Shown here: positions 1 to 9,806 of the stretch, in pieces | Layout of the letters: each line of letters begins with the position of its first letter | Numbering within the stretch: position 1 is the stretch's first letter | Assembly (NCBI GenBank): GCA_964625145.1 | Contig: CAZVAQ010000031.1 | Location: 1 to 30,026 of the forward strand | DNA: 30,026 nt | Origin: CAYTRP01 sp964625145 | Lineage (GTDB): Bacteria > Sumerlaeota > Sumerlaeia > SLMS01 > JAHLLQ01 | Reading direction: 5' to 3' | Translations under genes and position numbers: made by a program | Notes under the pieces: model-generated | What the model saw: only the letters and a program-made list of their open reading frames with translations | What the model was told of the DNA's origin: nothing | Databases searched by the model: none

Positions 1-1
1 G

Positions 2-1777
2 TTGCGGATGGGTGTTTTGCCCTCGCCGGCGAGTGCTGCCCCCCTTCTGCTGCTCCTCCTCCTCTCCGGCATCATCCCCCCGCTCTACTTCCCCGTTCTC
101 GCCCAGCTCATCAATTCCCTTCAATCCGCCATCGAGTCGACGGATGTCTCCGGCGGGGTGGATATGCTGTACCCGTGGATCGCGGCTATCGTGGGGCTGA
201 TCCTGGCGGATGTGGTGTTGCGCAGTGCTTCGACGCTCATGACGCAGCGGGTTGGGCATCGGATCTCGCAAAAGTTGGCGGAGACGGTCCATGGGCATTC
301 GAACCGAATGGATCTGGCGTTCTACGAGGATTCCTCCCATCAGGACACGCTGCACCGGGCGCAGTCCGAGGTGGGGACGCGGCCGTTGATGATCCTGATG
401 GACGCGACCGGGATCCTGCGGCTGGCGCTGACTTTGGTGGGGGTGCTGATCGTATTGGCCGCGTTCCGTTGGTGGACGATCCCGTTGATGGTCTTGGCGG
501 GGTTGCCGGCGCTGGCGGTGCAGCTTGTTTGTTCGAGGAAGAATCGGGACCTGATCCGACAGCAGTCGTCGCGCGAGCGGCGTTCGCGGTATTATCATCT
601 GGTGCTGACCCTGGCAGCCTTTGCCAAGGAGATCCGGATCTTCGGAATCGGCGAGCGGATTTCCCAGCGGTACCGAAGCCTGCGGGACGAGTTGTTTGCG
701 GAGCGCCAGCGGCTGGCCGTCCGCCGTTCGGTCCTGGATGCGGTGGCCCAAATGGCCGCCGTGGTGGTCATCGGATGGCTGATCGTGCTGCTGTGCGCCG
801 ATACGATCCGTGGAGAGCTGACGCTGGGCGGGTTCACGGCCATCGTGGCGGCGCTGAAGGTCGCGCATTCCACTCTGCATGGCATGCAGTCCGCCATCGG
901 CCGCACGCACGAAAACCTGCTGTTTCTGGGGCATTTGCAGGAGTTTCTGGATCTGGAGCCGCAATGCCGCGATCCCCGCGAGCCGGCCGAGATGCCAAAG
1001 GTCTTGAAGCAGGGGCTCACGCTCGAAAGGGTCTGTTTCCGCTATCCACAAGGGAACACCCGGGTACTTCAGGACATCTCCCTTCGCGTGGGGCCGGGCG
1101 AGGTCATTGCCCTGGTGGGCGAGAACGGCGCCGGGAAGACGACGCTTACCAAGCTCATGTGCCGCCTGTACGACCCGCTGGAAGGGCGCGTGCTGCTGGA
1201 AGATCGCGACATGCGCGACTATGCCTTGGACGATGTACGAGGTCTGTTTGGGGTGGTGTTCCAGGATTACATCCCTTACCTGACCACGCTGCGGGATAAT
1301 GTGTGGTTCGGCGACGTGCGCCGCGAACCGACGGACGAGGCCATCCGGGAGGCAGTGGAGGCCGCTGGCATCGGTCCATTGGTGGACAAGCTACCCGATG
1401 GGCTGGACACGCCCCTTGGCGAGCTACTGGAGCGCGGGCGTCAGCTTTCGGGCGGGGAATGGCAGAAGGTCGCCCTTGCCCGGGCATTCTTCCGGACCGG
1501 GGCGCGGATCCTGATCCTGGACGAACCGACCGCCAGCCTGGACGCGCGGGCGGAGGCGGAGTTCTTCGACCGCGTCCGCAGCCTGCTCGCCGGCCGATCC
1601 GCCGTCCTCATCAGCCACCGCCTGTCAACGGTGCGGATGGCTGATCGCATTTATGTTATCGAGGAAGGCCGGGTGGTCGAGGAAGGCACGCACGAGGAGC
1701 TGATGGCGTCCGAGACGCGCTATGCGGCCCTGTTCCTCCGGCAATCGCGCTCCTATGGGATAGGGCAAGTACCCTAA
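2..1777 (+). CDS. ABC exporter, fused membrane and ATPase domains (5' end probably outside window)
   Basis: This is a half-transporter that would dimerise in the inner membrane and use ATP to export a substrate, possibly a peptide. The first ~320 residues hold hydrophobic membrane segments of the ABC type 1 exporter fold. The ATPase domain follows, with Walker A GENGAGKT at residues 373-380, signature LSGGE at 482-486, Walker B ILILDEPT at 503-510 and the switch histidine at 539. The reading frame is open to the window edge and the first visible start is a TTG at base 2. The usual N-terminal cytoplasmic stretch is short, so the true start probably lies upstream. The next gene is a PF14907-type nucleotidyltransferase; that pairing is common in lasso-peptide and related RiPP clusters, which suggests peptide export, but the substrate cannot be read from the sequence. 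A multidrug or lipid exporter is possible. Confidence 0.9.
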   Translation: MRMGVLPSPASAAPLLLLLLLSGIIPPLYFPVLAQLINSLQSAIESTDVSGGVDMLYPWIAAIVGLILADVVLRSASTLMTQRVGHRISQKLAETVHGHSNRMDLAFYEDSSHQDTLHRAQSEVGTRPLMILMDATGILRLALTLVGVLIVLAAFRWWTIPLMVLAGLPALAVQLVCSRKNRDLIRQQSSRERRSRYYHLVLTLAAFAKEIRIFGIGERISQRYRSLRDELFAERQRLAVRRSVLDAVAQMAAVVVIGWLIVLLCADTIRGELTLGGFTAIVAALKVAHSTLHGMQSAIGRTHENLLFLGHLQEFLDLEPQCRDPREPAEMPKVLKQGLTLERVCFRYPQGNTRVLQDISLRVGPGEVIALVGENGAGKTTLTKLMCRLYDPLEGRVLLEDRDMRDYALDDVRGLFGVVFQDYIPYLTTLRDNVWFGDVRREPTDEAIREAVEAAGIGPLVDKLPDGLDTPLGELLERGRQLSGGEWQKVALARAFFRTGARILILDEPTASLDARAEAEFFDRVRSLLAGRSAVLISHRLSTVRMADRIYVIEEGRVVEEGTHEELMASETRYAALFLRQSRSYGIGQVP

Positions 1778-1810
1778 ACAGAGGCATTGACAAGTCGATT
1801 TGGCCTCTGT
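1778..1810 (+). terminator. Perfect 8-bp inverted repeat directly after the ABC exporter stop
   Basis: ACAGAGGC at 1778-1785 is mirrored by GCCTCTGT at 1803-1810 with a 17-base loop, starting right after the TAA stop. No T-run follows, so it is not a classical intrinsic terminator. It could be a weak or Rho-assisted end, a 3'-end stabiliser, or chance. The next gene starts about 75-115 bases on in the same direction. Confidence 0.3.
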
Positions 1811-1885
1811 GGCTATCGATCGGCCTTGCATGAAGACCCACTCAGGACATAAGCTCTCGTTTGTGAAGTTGGCGTTGGAAGGAAA

Positions 1886-3133
1886 TTGTGGGCCTCGCAG
1901 AGTGAACTGGACGAGGGTTGGGATATGTTGAAGTTGCCGCGGTCTACAGCAGAGATGGGCTTCCTGATTTCGGTGGCGCAGGCTTTCGCCGCGCGGCCCG
2001 AAGGTCCCTATGATCTGAAGGGGCCCGAGCCGACGCTTGATTGGAGCGCTCTGTTCGAATTGATGAAGGGTCATGGGCTCACGCCCATCGTGAGCCAGGT
2101 CCTCTCTCAATGCCCGGATGCAAACGTCCCGGCGGAGTTCCGCCAAGCCGCGCGGAACTTGGCTTTTGTCCGCAGGGTCCAAAACTTCGAACAGTTGCGG
2201 GTGCTGCTGGGTTTGCTCGAAGCCTTCGAGCGCATGGGGGTGGACGTGCTCCCCATGAAGGGACTCATCTTTGCCAACGAGGCCTACGGCGATCTGGGCC
2301 TGCGCCCCAGCGGGGACATTGACCTGTTGGTGGCCAGAGAGGACCGCCTCCCCGCCGAGGAGATCCTGAAACTGACCGGCGCGGTCCCCGACGCGGAGCG
2401 CAACCCGGAGCGCCACTCGGTCTGGCGGCTGAACGGGGTCCTCATAGAGCTGCATGCAGGCTGCGAGAGCGATTGGTGTCCGCGACGGTTGGAGCGGGAC
2501 ATCTACTTCCGCTGGCGGCGGGAGGTGGAATTGGGCCCCAAGCGGGTCCAGGCGTTCTCGCGTGAGGGGACGATCATCTACGCGTGCTCCCACTGCGCCT
2601 CGCATTATGTGACACCCTTTGTCCAGTTGGAGGGACTCAAGCTGTCGCTCTATCTGGACCTGGCGCTTTTCCTGCGCCGTTGGGAGGAGCAACTGGACTG
2701 GGTGGCGCTGATCGAGCAGTCCGAGCGGTTGTCTTCGCCGCTGATTGTGCGCCCTCATCTGATCGCGGCGATGGCCTTGTTCGATCCTCCGATCCCGCCA
2801 GAGATCAAACGCTGGGTGATGCGCGATCGCCAGGCGCAGCGAATGGCGGCGGAGATCCTTCGCGACTTGGCGCGGACAAACCGGCTTCAGGCCGATGGCA
2901 TCAAGGGCGAGGTGGCCCGGCTGGGCAAGTACCGCCGGATTTGCAAGGTCTACGGCAGCCGCTTCCGCGGCGTGTTGCATCTGGCGCGGTCCAATTGGGA
3001 GGCACTCTTCACTGTCTCGCAGCTCGACCGCATGGCCTACCCCAATGTCCAGAGCACGGCGCTTCTGTTGCCGCTGCGCCTGTGCCGCATCACATCCAGC
3101 TATTTGGTGCCCCTGTTGAGGCGTGGAGAATAA
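1886..3133 (+). CDS. Nucleotidyltransferase-family protein (PF14907-like, NTP_transf_5)
   Basis: The protein has the hallmark PMKG followed about 20 residues later by a Gly-Asp-Ile-Asp motif (Asp144 and Asp146 counted from the TTG), as in uncharacterised PF14907 nucleotidyltransferases. The two Asp would bind the metal-nucleotide. The C-terminal half is helical with many Trp and Arg, as in that family. Members recur in lasso-peptide and other RiPP clusters with ABC exporters, but their reaction is not established in general. Start choice: TTG at 1886 has GGAAGG only about 3 bases upstream; ATG at 1925 has GAGGG about 7 bases upstream and may be the real start, giving a protein 13 residues shorter. 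It follows the ABC exporter by 108 bases and converges on the deacetylase gene, with 16 bases between stops. Confidence 0.78.
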   Translation: MWASQSELDEGWDMLKLPRSTAEMGFLISVAQAFAARPEGPYDLKGPEPTLDWSALFELMKGHGLTPIVSQVLSQCPDANVPAEFRQAARNLAFVRRVQNFEQLRVLLGLLEAFERMGVDVLPMKGLIFANEAYGDLGLRPSGDIDLLVAREDRLPAEEILKLTGAVPDAERNPERHSVWRLNGVLIELHAGCESDWCPRRLERDIYFRWRREVELGPKRVQAFSREGTIIYACSHCASHYVTPFVQLEGLKLSLYLDLALFLRRWEEQLDWVALIEQSERLSSPLIVRPHLIAAMALFDPPIPPEIKRWVMRDRQAQRMAAEILRDLARTNRLQADGIKGEVARLGKYRRICKVYGSRFRGVLHLARSNWEALFTVSQLDRMAYPNVQSTALLLPLRLCRITSSYLVPLLRRGE

Positions 3134-3149
3134 CAGCCGGATCCACTCA

Positions 3150-4319
3150 TCAATATATCGCGAAATGGTCGCCGGTTGACGGGATGTTGACCGGCTCGAA
3201 CCAAATGGCGTCCGCGATGATGAATCCGTCGCTGGCGCCGCCGAGCCACACCTGCACCGGTTCACCCTCGGCAAACTCATAGGTGCCCAGGTCATTCCAT
3301 TGGCTGCCGTTGATGCGCTGGTCCACGACGACGGTGACCTCGCCATTGGCGGTGTGGATGGTATACGCCGCATTGGACGCGCGGTTGGGATGTTGGGTCC
3401 ATCGTGCGTGCACGCGCATGGTTCCCGTCTGGGGCAGGTACGCCGCCCATCGCAGCCCCGTCGCGGTCGGCCCGCCAGACGCACGGTAATGGTACCCCGT
3501 GTAAAAATAGCCGCTTTCGCTGACGCTGGGAAACCACGAGCCCCCTTTCGGCAATGCGTGGGGCTCGGCGTCGTCCAGGATCCATCCCTCCCCTGGCGGT
3601 GGCGGCGGAAGCTGGTCATGCTGGATCTCGACGATGAACTCCTGCAGCGTCTTCCTGTCGCCGTGCCACCGGCGCAGCTCATAGGCAGGCGTGTTGCGGT
3701 AGTTGAGGCCGCGAATCGTTGTCAGCCCCGTGACATAGCCGGCGGCCTTCAGCTCGTTGATGACGTCCTCGTCGAATCGGCCATAGGGGTAGCAGAAATG
3801 GCGCGTCACCTTGCCGTTTACATTGTTGGCGATGTCGTCGCGCGAGCCGTGGACTTCGCTGTAAAGCTGCACGAGGCCGACGTTGTCGAGCTCCGGATGC
3901 GTGCGGGAATGTGATTCCACGCGAAAGACGCCTGATGCATCCATCTCGCGAACCTGCGCCCAACTTGCCTTGGGGGCGCCGATGCCGATGCCTTGGGTGT
4001 GCGTGTAATTTGTGGCGACGATGCCGCGCTCGACAAAGATGGGATACATCTCCGTGTAACCCTGGATGTAGTTGTCATCGACCGTGATGACGATCGGGCG
4101 CAGCGGCAGGATCCCCTCGTTGGCGTACCAGTCGTAGAACTGGTCCATGCTGATGGTGTTGTACCCGTTCTCGACCAGGAAATCCATGTGCGCGCGAAAG
4201 TTGTCCTGAACGTAGCCCAGGTCCGCGTGCGCGTGGTACATGACCGCGGGAACCTGGGCAATCAGTGGCGATGCCGATGGCAGCGCAAGAGCGATGAGTG
4301 AAAGGGGGACGAGACGCAC
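3150..4319 (-). CDS. Secreted NodB-type polysaccharide deacetylase with C-terminal golvesin/Xly-like binding domain
   Basis: This is predicted to remove acetyl groups from a polysaccharide outside the cytoplasm. I chose the GTG at 4319: GGAG lies about 6 bases upstream and the protein then opens with a clean signal peptide ending near LIA-QVPA. An upstream ATG at 4379 would add 20 unlikely residues. Numbering from GTG: NodB motif 1 is TVDDN (Asp81, Asp82; family usual TFDDG), motif 2 is HSRTH (His137, His141), and YPYG at 177-180 resembles motif 3. Residues ~246-385 match the golvesin/Xly carbohydrate-binding-like domain, with its conserved NRASNAAYTIH and ADAIWF stretches. The protein follows the GH43 gene by 75 bases on the same strand, so both may work on the same glycan. 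The Gly to Asn change in motif 1 is unusual but leaves the catalytic Asp pair intact. Confidence 0.85.
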   Translation of the reverse strand: MRLVPLSLIALALPSASPLIAQVPAVMYHAHADLGYVQDNFRAHMDFLVENGYNTISMDQFYDWYANEGILPLRPIVITVDDNYIQGYTEMYPIFVERGIVATNYTHTQGIGIGAPKASWAQVREMDASGVFRVESHSRTHPELDNVGLVQLYSEVHGSRDDIANNVNGKVTRHFCYPYGRFDEDVINELKAAGYVTGLTTIRGLNYRNTPAYELRRWHGDRKTLQEFIVEIQHDQLPPPPPGEGWILDDAEPHALPKGGSWFPSVSESGYFYTGYHYRASGGPTATGLRWAAYLPQTGTMRVHARWTQHPNRASNAAYTIHTANGEVTVVVDQRINGSQWNDLGTYEFAEGEPVQVWLGGASDGFIIADAIWFEPVNIPSTGDHFAIY

Positions 4320-4394
4320 GAACTGCTCCGGGGTGTGTGAATTAAGTCCCTGCTTGAAGTGGCGCCAGGAGCAGCGCAAGGGCCATGTGGCCGC

Positions 4395-5423
4395 CTACCA
4401 GGTTCTCACCGTTTCCAGAGGCGTGATGCCGCCGTAAACAAACGGCCATCCATCCCGCCATTCGATCGGCGTGACAAACAGGTACCGCGCGTGTGGAATG
4501 CCGGGACTCCGGCCATGATGGACAAAGACCGTGGTGCCGTCCAAATTCAGGAAGGACCCGTGGCCCGGGGCGCGCACGTCATCGCTGCCGCGCAGCCATG
4601 GCTCGGGCAGCTTCTCGAACGGTCCCAACGGAGATCGCGACCGCGCGACGCCATTGCGGTAGTTGGTCACATAGCTGCCCGCGCTGTAGAACATGTACAC
4701 CCACTCGCCGCGTTTCAGAAGCCATGGCCCTTCGATCAGGTTGTGCTCCCAGTCAAGGTCGGGAGTCAGGATGGTTTGCGGTTCGCTGTCTTCGAGGAAG
4801 GACAACCCATCCGGAGCGAGCTCCCGGGCGATGATGTCGGTTGGCAGACCGCAGCAGTTCCCGTCGGTCTTCCAGTACAGCCAATGGCGATCCCCATCGC
4901 GGAAGTAGGTGGCATCGATGGTTCCGTGCGTACCGGCGGGAACGATGGGCTCTTCCAGATGATGATAGGGGCCCAGAATGTCATCGGCCCATGCGGCACC
5001 AATGGCCAGTGGATCGGGCCGCTGTGCGTCGCGGCGATGATCCGACGAAGTGTAGTAGAGCACGATCTTGTCGCCGATTTGATGCAGCTCCGGAGCCCAG
5101 TTGCGGGAGCCGTCCGGTGCCCATGGGGCCATTCGTTCCGGCATCGCAAAGGCGCCGGTTTCTTCCCAAGTGATCAGGTTGGTGGAACGCCGAATGGGGA
5201 AGCTCCCACCGGTCGATACGAGATAGAAGACACGGCTGCCTGTTGCATCGTTGAGAGTGATGACACCGGGATCGGGCCAATCCTTCTCCACCACGGGATT
5301 GGCATAGGCCTGAGGGGCGGCATCGGCACCTGCGGTTTTTTTTGCAGGCAACAGAACAGCGGCAAACGCCAAGCCGACGTGGATCAAATGCAGAGGTGTC
5401 CGCCACTTGAGGATGGAACTCAC
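4395..5423 (-). CDS. Secreted glycoside hydrolase family 43 protein
   Basis: GH43 enzymes are five-bladed propellers that usually cleave arabinose, xylose or galactose linkages by inversion. An N-terminal hydrophobic stretch (about residues 12-27) looks like a signal peptide. The three catalytic carboxylates can be placed: general base Asp51 in WPDPGV, pKa-tuning Asp170 in GTIDATYF and general acid Glu231 in LIEGPWL. The WAPELH motif (109-114) is also typical. Length (342 residues) fits a single-domain member. The start is a GTG at 5423 whose first bases overlap the stop of the upstream sensor kinase (GTGA), with GAGG about 10 bases upstream inside that gene, so translation is probably coupled. 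The exact sugar cannot be read from the sequence. Confidence 0.88.
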   Translation of the reverse strand: MSSILKWRTPLHLIHVGLAFAAVLLPAKKTAGADAAPQAYANPVVEKDWPDPGVITLNDATGSRVFYLVSTGGSFPIRRSTNLITWEETGAFAMPERMAPWAPDGSRNWAPELHQIGDKIVLYYTSSDHRRDAQRPDPLAIGAAWADDILGPYHHLEEPIVPAGTHGTIDATYFRDGDRHWLYWKTDGNCCGLPTDIIARELAPDGLSFLEDSEPQTILTPDLDWEHNLIEGPWLLKRGEWVYMFYSAGSYVTNYRNGVARSRSPLGPFEKLPEPWLRGSDDVRAPGHGSFLNLDGTTVFVHHGRSPGIPHARYLFVTPIEWRDGWPFVYGGITPLETVRTW

Positions 5424-7851
5424 GCGTCCAGCACCTCGCGGATCTTGCGGCCCAAAGCGTCCACAGTGTAAGGCTTTTGCAGGAAGTGCACGCCCTCCGA
5501 TAGGATGCCGTGGGTGGCGATGACATCAGCAGTGTATCCCGAGACGAAGAGGCACTTGAGGTCCGGACGCATGGCGCTGACAGCTTCCCAGACTTCGCGG
5601 CCGCTCATCTCCGGCATGACGACATCAGTCATCAGGATGTCGATCTCATTCCTGTGCTGCTCGAACACGCGCACGGCCTCGCGAGGATCGGATGAGGCAA
5701 AGACCTTGTAGCCCAGCCGTTTCAGGAAACGCACACCGAGCGACAAGAGGGCCTGCTCGTCCTCGACCAGGAGAACCGTTTCCTGGGCTCCGGTGAACTT
5801 TATCCCGTCGGCGGGGGTCTTGTCCTTGACGTCTTCCTCGGTCGAGTACCGGGGAAGACGGATGCGGAAAGTCGTCCCTACACCGCGTGTGCTGCTGACA
5901 TCCACAGTCCCGCGATTCTGGTGAAGGATCCCGTAAACGGTGGCGAGGCCAAGGCCGGTTCCCTTGCCGACATCCTTCGTGGTGAAGAACGGATCGAAGA
6001 TGTGGGAGATCATCTCCTCGGGGATCCCACAACCCGTGTCGCTGACAATCAGTTCCACCGCATCCACGAGCATGGGGGTGCGATCATCCGTCTCCTGGTC
6101 GTTGCGGGACCGGTTGCGCGTCGTGATGGTGATCGTGCCGGGGCCATCGATGGCGTCCGTGGCGTTGACGATCAGGTTGGCCAGGATCTGGTCGACCTGC
6201 GCTGGATCAATCTTCACGAGCCACAAATCGTCCCCCGGCTCCCACTTGAGTTCAATGTTGGCCGCCGTCAATCGCCTCAGCATGGTCAACATGCTGGTGA
6301 TCGTGTCGTTCAGACTCAGGACACGCGGCGTGGAGGTCTGCCGGCGCGCAAAGGCCAGCAACTGCTTGGTGATCTCCGCGGCGCGCTGGCTCGTGCGCAT
6401 GATCTCCTCAAGGTCCTGGCGCAGGGGGTGCCGTTGATCCGTCTCCTCCAGGGCCATTTCCGCATGGCCAATGATCACGCTGAGCATGTTGTTGAAGTCA
6501 TGGGCGACTCCGCCCGCCAGGCGGCCGATGGATTCCAGCTTCTGCGACTGCACGAGCTGCGCCTCGAGCCGGTCCCGCTCCTCCTCGCCCTGCTTGCGGT
6601 CGGTGATTTCTGTCCACGCGCCGACGAATTCCTTCTCCGCGGGGGGATTATCGGGATGCGCCATGCGCAGGTCATCGCGCATCCACACGACACGACCATC
6701 CTTGCGAAGGAACCGGTATTCATGGGAAAGCGAACCCGTGCCCAGGATCAGTGGCTGCTTGGCCAGGACGCGTTCGCGGTCATCGGGATGCACATGGTCC
6801 AGCCACCAGGTCGGCGTCAGGCTTTCATCGGGCGAATACCCCAGGACATGCTGGATGTTCTCGCTGACCCAGACCGGAGTCATGACGCCATCGACGAGCC
6901 GTACCGCGTAGGTGATGGTGGGGCTGACCGCCAGGTAATGACGCAGGCGCTCGTTCAGCCCGTGCAGTTCCTCCTCCACACGCTTGCGTTCGGTGATGTC
7001 GGTCCTCACCGCGACGTATTGGTAGGGCTTACCATTCTCATTGAGATAGGGAACGATGGTGGCGTTGACCCAATAGCAGGTGCCGTCCTTCGCCTTGTTC
7101 TTGATCTCGCCCTTCCAGACCTTGCCCGCAGAGATCGTGGCCCACAACTCCGAGAAGAATCCGCGCGGGTGATAGCCCGAGTTGATGATGCGATGATCCT
7201 TTCCCAGCAGCTCTTCGAGAGTGTACTTGGAGATCTCGCAGAACTTCTCGTTGGCAAACGTGATCTTCCCCGAAGCGTCGGCGATGGAGACGATGGCGTG
7301 CTCGTCCAGCGCCGCGCGGAAGTCGGACAGTTCCTTGAGCGAGTTCCGCAGGGCGAGCTCTGTCCGCCGCCTCTGCCAACCCTCCATCGCCAGCGACACC
7401 ATGTTCGCGACGGCGATGGCAAAGGTCTTCTCGTCCGCAGTCCAGGTGCGCTGCCCGCCAATGTGCTCGCAGCAAATCAACCCGACCACCCGCCCGGCGT
7501 GATGGATCGGCGATGCCATGAGCGCCGTGATTCCCCGGGGGGCCGTATACCGCTCCAGGATGGCCTCCAGATCCGGACGATCCGCGAGTTCCCCGGTCGC
7601 GATCAGGTTGGATTCCTTGAGCGCGTCGAAATAGGGCTTGCCGTCGGCGGCCTCGAAGGACTCGCCGGACAAATGTTCCTGCGCCCCGGCGTCAAACAAG
7701 TCGGTGCAGACAATCAGCGAACCATCGTTCGTGAATTGCCAGACACCAACGCGGGCGACACCCATCGTCGTCGTTGCAATCTCCGTCAGCTTCCGCACCG
7801 ACGCAGTGAGATCCTGTTCGCCGATCGCATCAATGTCCATCAACTCAATCA
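5420..7851 (-). CDS. Hybrid sensor histidine kinase, C-terminal part (GAF-PAS-PAS-HisKA-HATPase-receiver), open into the assembly gap
   Basis: The kinase part of a two-component phosphorelay. Numbering from the TTG at 7843 (the frame stays open to the gap): GAF about 1-155; PAS about 170-290 and 305-420, each ending in a T-E-I/R-T-D-I-T-type linker; dimerisation helix with phospho-acceptor His448 in AHDFNN; ATP lid with Asn556/Asn560 and DTGCGIPE at 602-609; GTGLGL near 628-633. A C-terminal receiver has acidic pocket Glu694/Asp695, phospho-acceptor Asp740, Ser768 and Lys790. No DNA-binding domain is present. The residues before Met (LIEL) and the lack of a ribosome site indicate that this is not a real start: it most likely continues through the gap into the 7952-9537 fragment as a single protein. 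Its stop overlaps the GH43 start. Confidence 0.9.
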
Positions 7852-7951
7852 NNNNNNNNNNNNNNNNNNNNNNNNNNNNNNNNNNNNNNNNNNNNNNNNN
7901 NNNNNNNNNNNNNNNNNNNNNNNNNNNNNNNNNNNNNNNNNNNNNNNNNNN
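7852..7951. other. Assembly gap (run of exactly 100 N)
   Basis: One hundred undetermined bases. This length is a conventional placeholder for a scaffold join of unknown size. It interrupts a sensor kinase: a PAS domain is cut about halfway on one side and a GAF domain begins directly on the other, so at least some 150-200 bases of coding sequence are likely missing if the join is correct. Confidence 0.98.
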
Positions 7952-9537
7952 TCATGGGCGCCGCATTCGTCCTCGCTGCTGACCGCGTCGCAGACCTGCA
8001 GATAGTTGACGCCCTCGGCGAGGTTGGAGAGGCAGCCGCCATTCTGCCTGGCGAAGTCACGCCAGGAGCTGTTGACGGCGATGATCGTCCCCTCTGGGTC
8101 CAGAATGGCGATGTGCGCGGAAAGCGCATCCACCGTGGACTTGGCGAGACGCTCGGCGTGGGCACGGGCATCGTCGGCCAAACGCCGGTCGGTGATGTCC
8201 TGGACCGTGCCGGAAAGCCGAATGGCATTGCCGTCGTCATCGCGAACCAGCTCGCCGCGCTCGTGGACATAGCGAATCGAGCCATCCGGACGGATGATGC
8301 GATGCTCCCAATCGAGGGGGATCTCACCACTCAACGCCGCCTTTTGCTGGAGGAGAAATGCCTCCAGATCCTCAGGGTGGATGAAGGAGGTGAAGGAATC
8401 AAAGGTACCATCGAACTCCTCGGCCGTCGTGCCGAAGACTTGATGGATCTCGTCGGACCAGATCAATCGCCCTGTCGGAATGTCCAACTCCCAGCTCCCG
8501 AGATGGGCGATGCGCTGGGCCTGTGCCAGGATGCGCTCCTGCGCGCGAAGTCTCTCCTCGAACTCGCGGCGGTAGGACAAATCCACGTCGATGGCGAAAT
8601 ACTCCACCGGTTGGCCGGGAACCTCAATCGTTCCGTTTCGGGAGAAGACCGTCAGGCGCGAGCCATCCTTGCGGCGGAGCGTGACTTCCAGATCGGGAAT
8701 GACTGTCCCTTCCCGCTTGGACTTCTCGAACTCCTCTCTGTAGCGTGACATGGTCTCTGGCGGAATAATCAGATCGGCAAAGTTCCTGCCGATGGCCTCC
8801 TGCGCCGTGTATCCATAGAAAAGTTCCGATCCCTTGTTCCAGGACAGGACAGTTCCATCCTTGTCAAAGGTCTGGATGGCAACGGAGGGGACCGAGTCGA
8901 ACATGGTGCGGAAGCGCACGTCCCGCTCGGTGAGCTGCTCCAACAGGTTGTGGCGGGCCCGCTGATCGGCGAGGATCCGCCCGGTCAGCATCCCGGCCAA
9001 CGGATAGAACAACATGACGGGAAGCGAGATGCCCATCAGGGCGCGCACGGCATCTTCAATGGGCAGGGCAAAAAACATCAACAGCATCACCACATGAACG
9101 ATGACGCTGAAGAGGTAGAGTTGCAGCGTTGACGGCTCCGTGCTCCACCGCGAATGATAGCGTCGGAAATAAAGGCCGATGGCAACCGAGGTGATCGCAA
9201 CGAGCACGCCGGTCAGTGTCCCGCTGCCGCCAATGCCCAGACGGCAGGCAATGGCCATGGCTCCGGCGATCACACCCGCCACCGGACCGAAGAAGAGGGA
9301 GCAGAGGGAAAGCGCCACCGAGCGGCCGTCGAACTGCAGGTCCGAGTCCGGCAGCGTGACCGGGGTGAGCATGGCAATGACGGCCACCGTGCCAAAGAGC
9401 AAACCGAACAGGGCGTGCTGGCGCTTGCGCGTGGGCACAAACGGTCCCACGAAACCGGCGATGACGCTCAGCGCCACCAAAAGGCTCAAATTATAGATGA
9501 GGCCTTGGACAAATTCCACGGCGTTGGTGCCAATCAT
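7952..9537 (-). CDS. Sensor kinase N-terminal part: 5TM-LYT membrane sensor plus PAS domains, cut by the assembly gap
   Basis: The protein opens with six or so hydrophobic segments (residues ~10-190) resembling the LytS/YhcK-type 5TM receptor region (PF07694), including the NLSLLVALSVIAGF start. Three PAS domains follow at about 208-330, 335-455 and 465 to the gap, linked by R-A-Q-E-R-I-L-A-type coiled segments. The third PAS stops at SSEDECGAH, about halfway through the fold. No kinase domain is on this side; it lies beyond the gap at 5420-7851 on the same strand. The most economical reading is one gene, 9537 down to 5420, of more than 1300 residues. The ATG at 9537 has only a poor GAG nearby. 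The signal it senses is unknown. Confidence 0.88.
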
Positions 9538-9806
9538 TCTCGGGGGGGCATTCCTTGAAGCCGAATTGGTGCGACCAGACAGACACAGTCACGGACTATG
9601 AACCTGGCCACTCTCCATTGATTCCGCTCACGCCAAGGATTGCAGGCCATCGCGGCCCTCGCAAGGGCAGGATGCGACCGTACGCAACCCAATAGGCAAG
9701 ATGTTCGAATTGCCGCGGGTCGAGCAAAATGTATGCACAACACCAGAGGCCAGATGCACCGATCCTGATGGAGGGTCGCAACCGGCCCACAAGGCGGCCG
9801 CCAGGA

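Noticed and set aside
1625..3682. 685-codon open frame on the minus strand across the ABC exporter end and the nucleotidyltransferase
   Set aside because: It lies antisense to two recognisable genes, spans their intergenic space and shows no family motif. Long antisense frames are expected in GC-rich codon usage.
7852..7951. Masked repeat or other biological meaning of the N run
   Set aside because: Exactly 100 N is the usual scaffold-gap placeholder, and it breaks a coding sequence mid-domain.
5921..8005. 694-codon open frame on the plus strand, running through the N gap
   Set aside because: It is antisense to the sensor kinase domains and part of it is made of undetermined bases.
9534..9743. 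69-codon minus-strand frame whose stop overlaps the sensor kinase start
   Set aside because: The overlap looks like coupling, but the peptide has no recognisable content and no ribosome site, and the region reads as non-coding.
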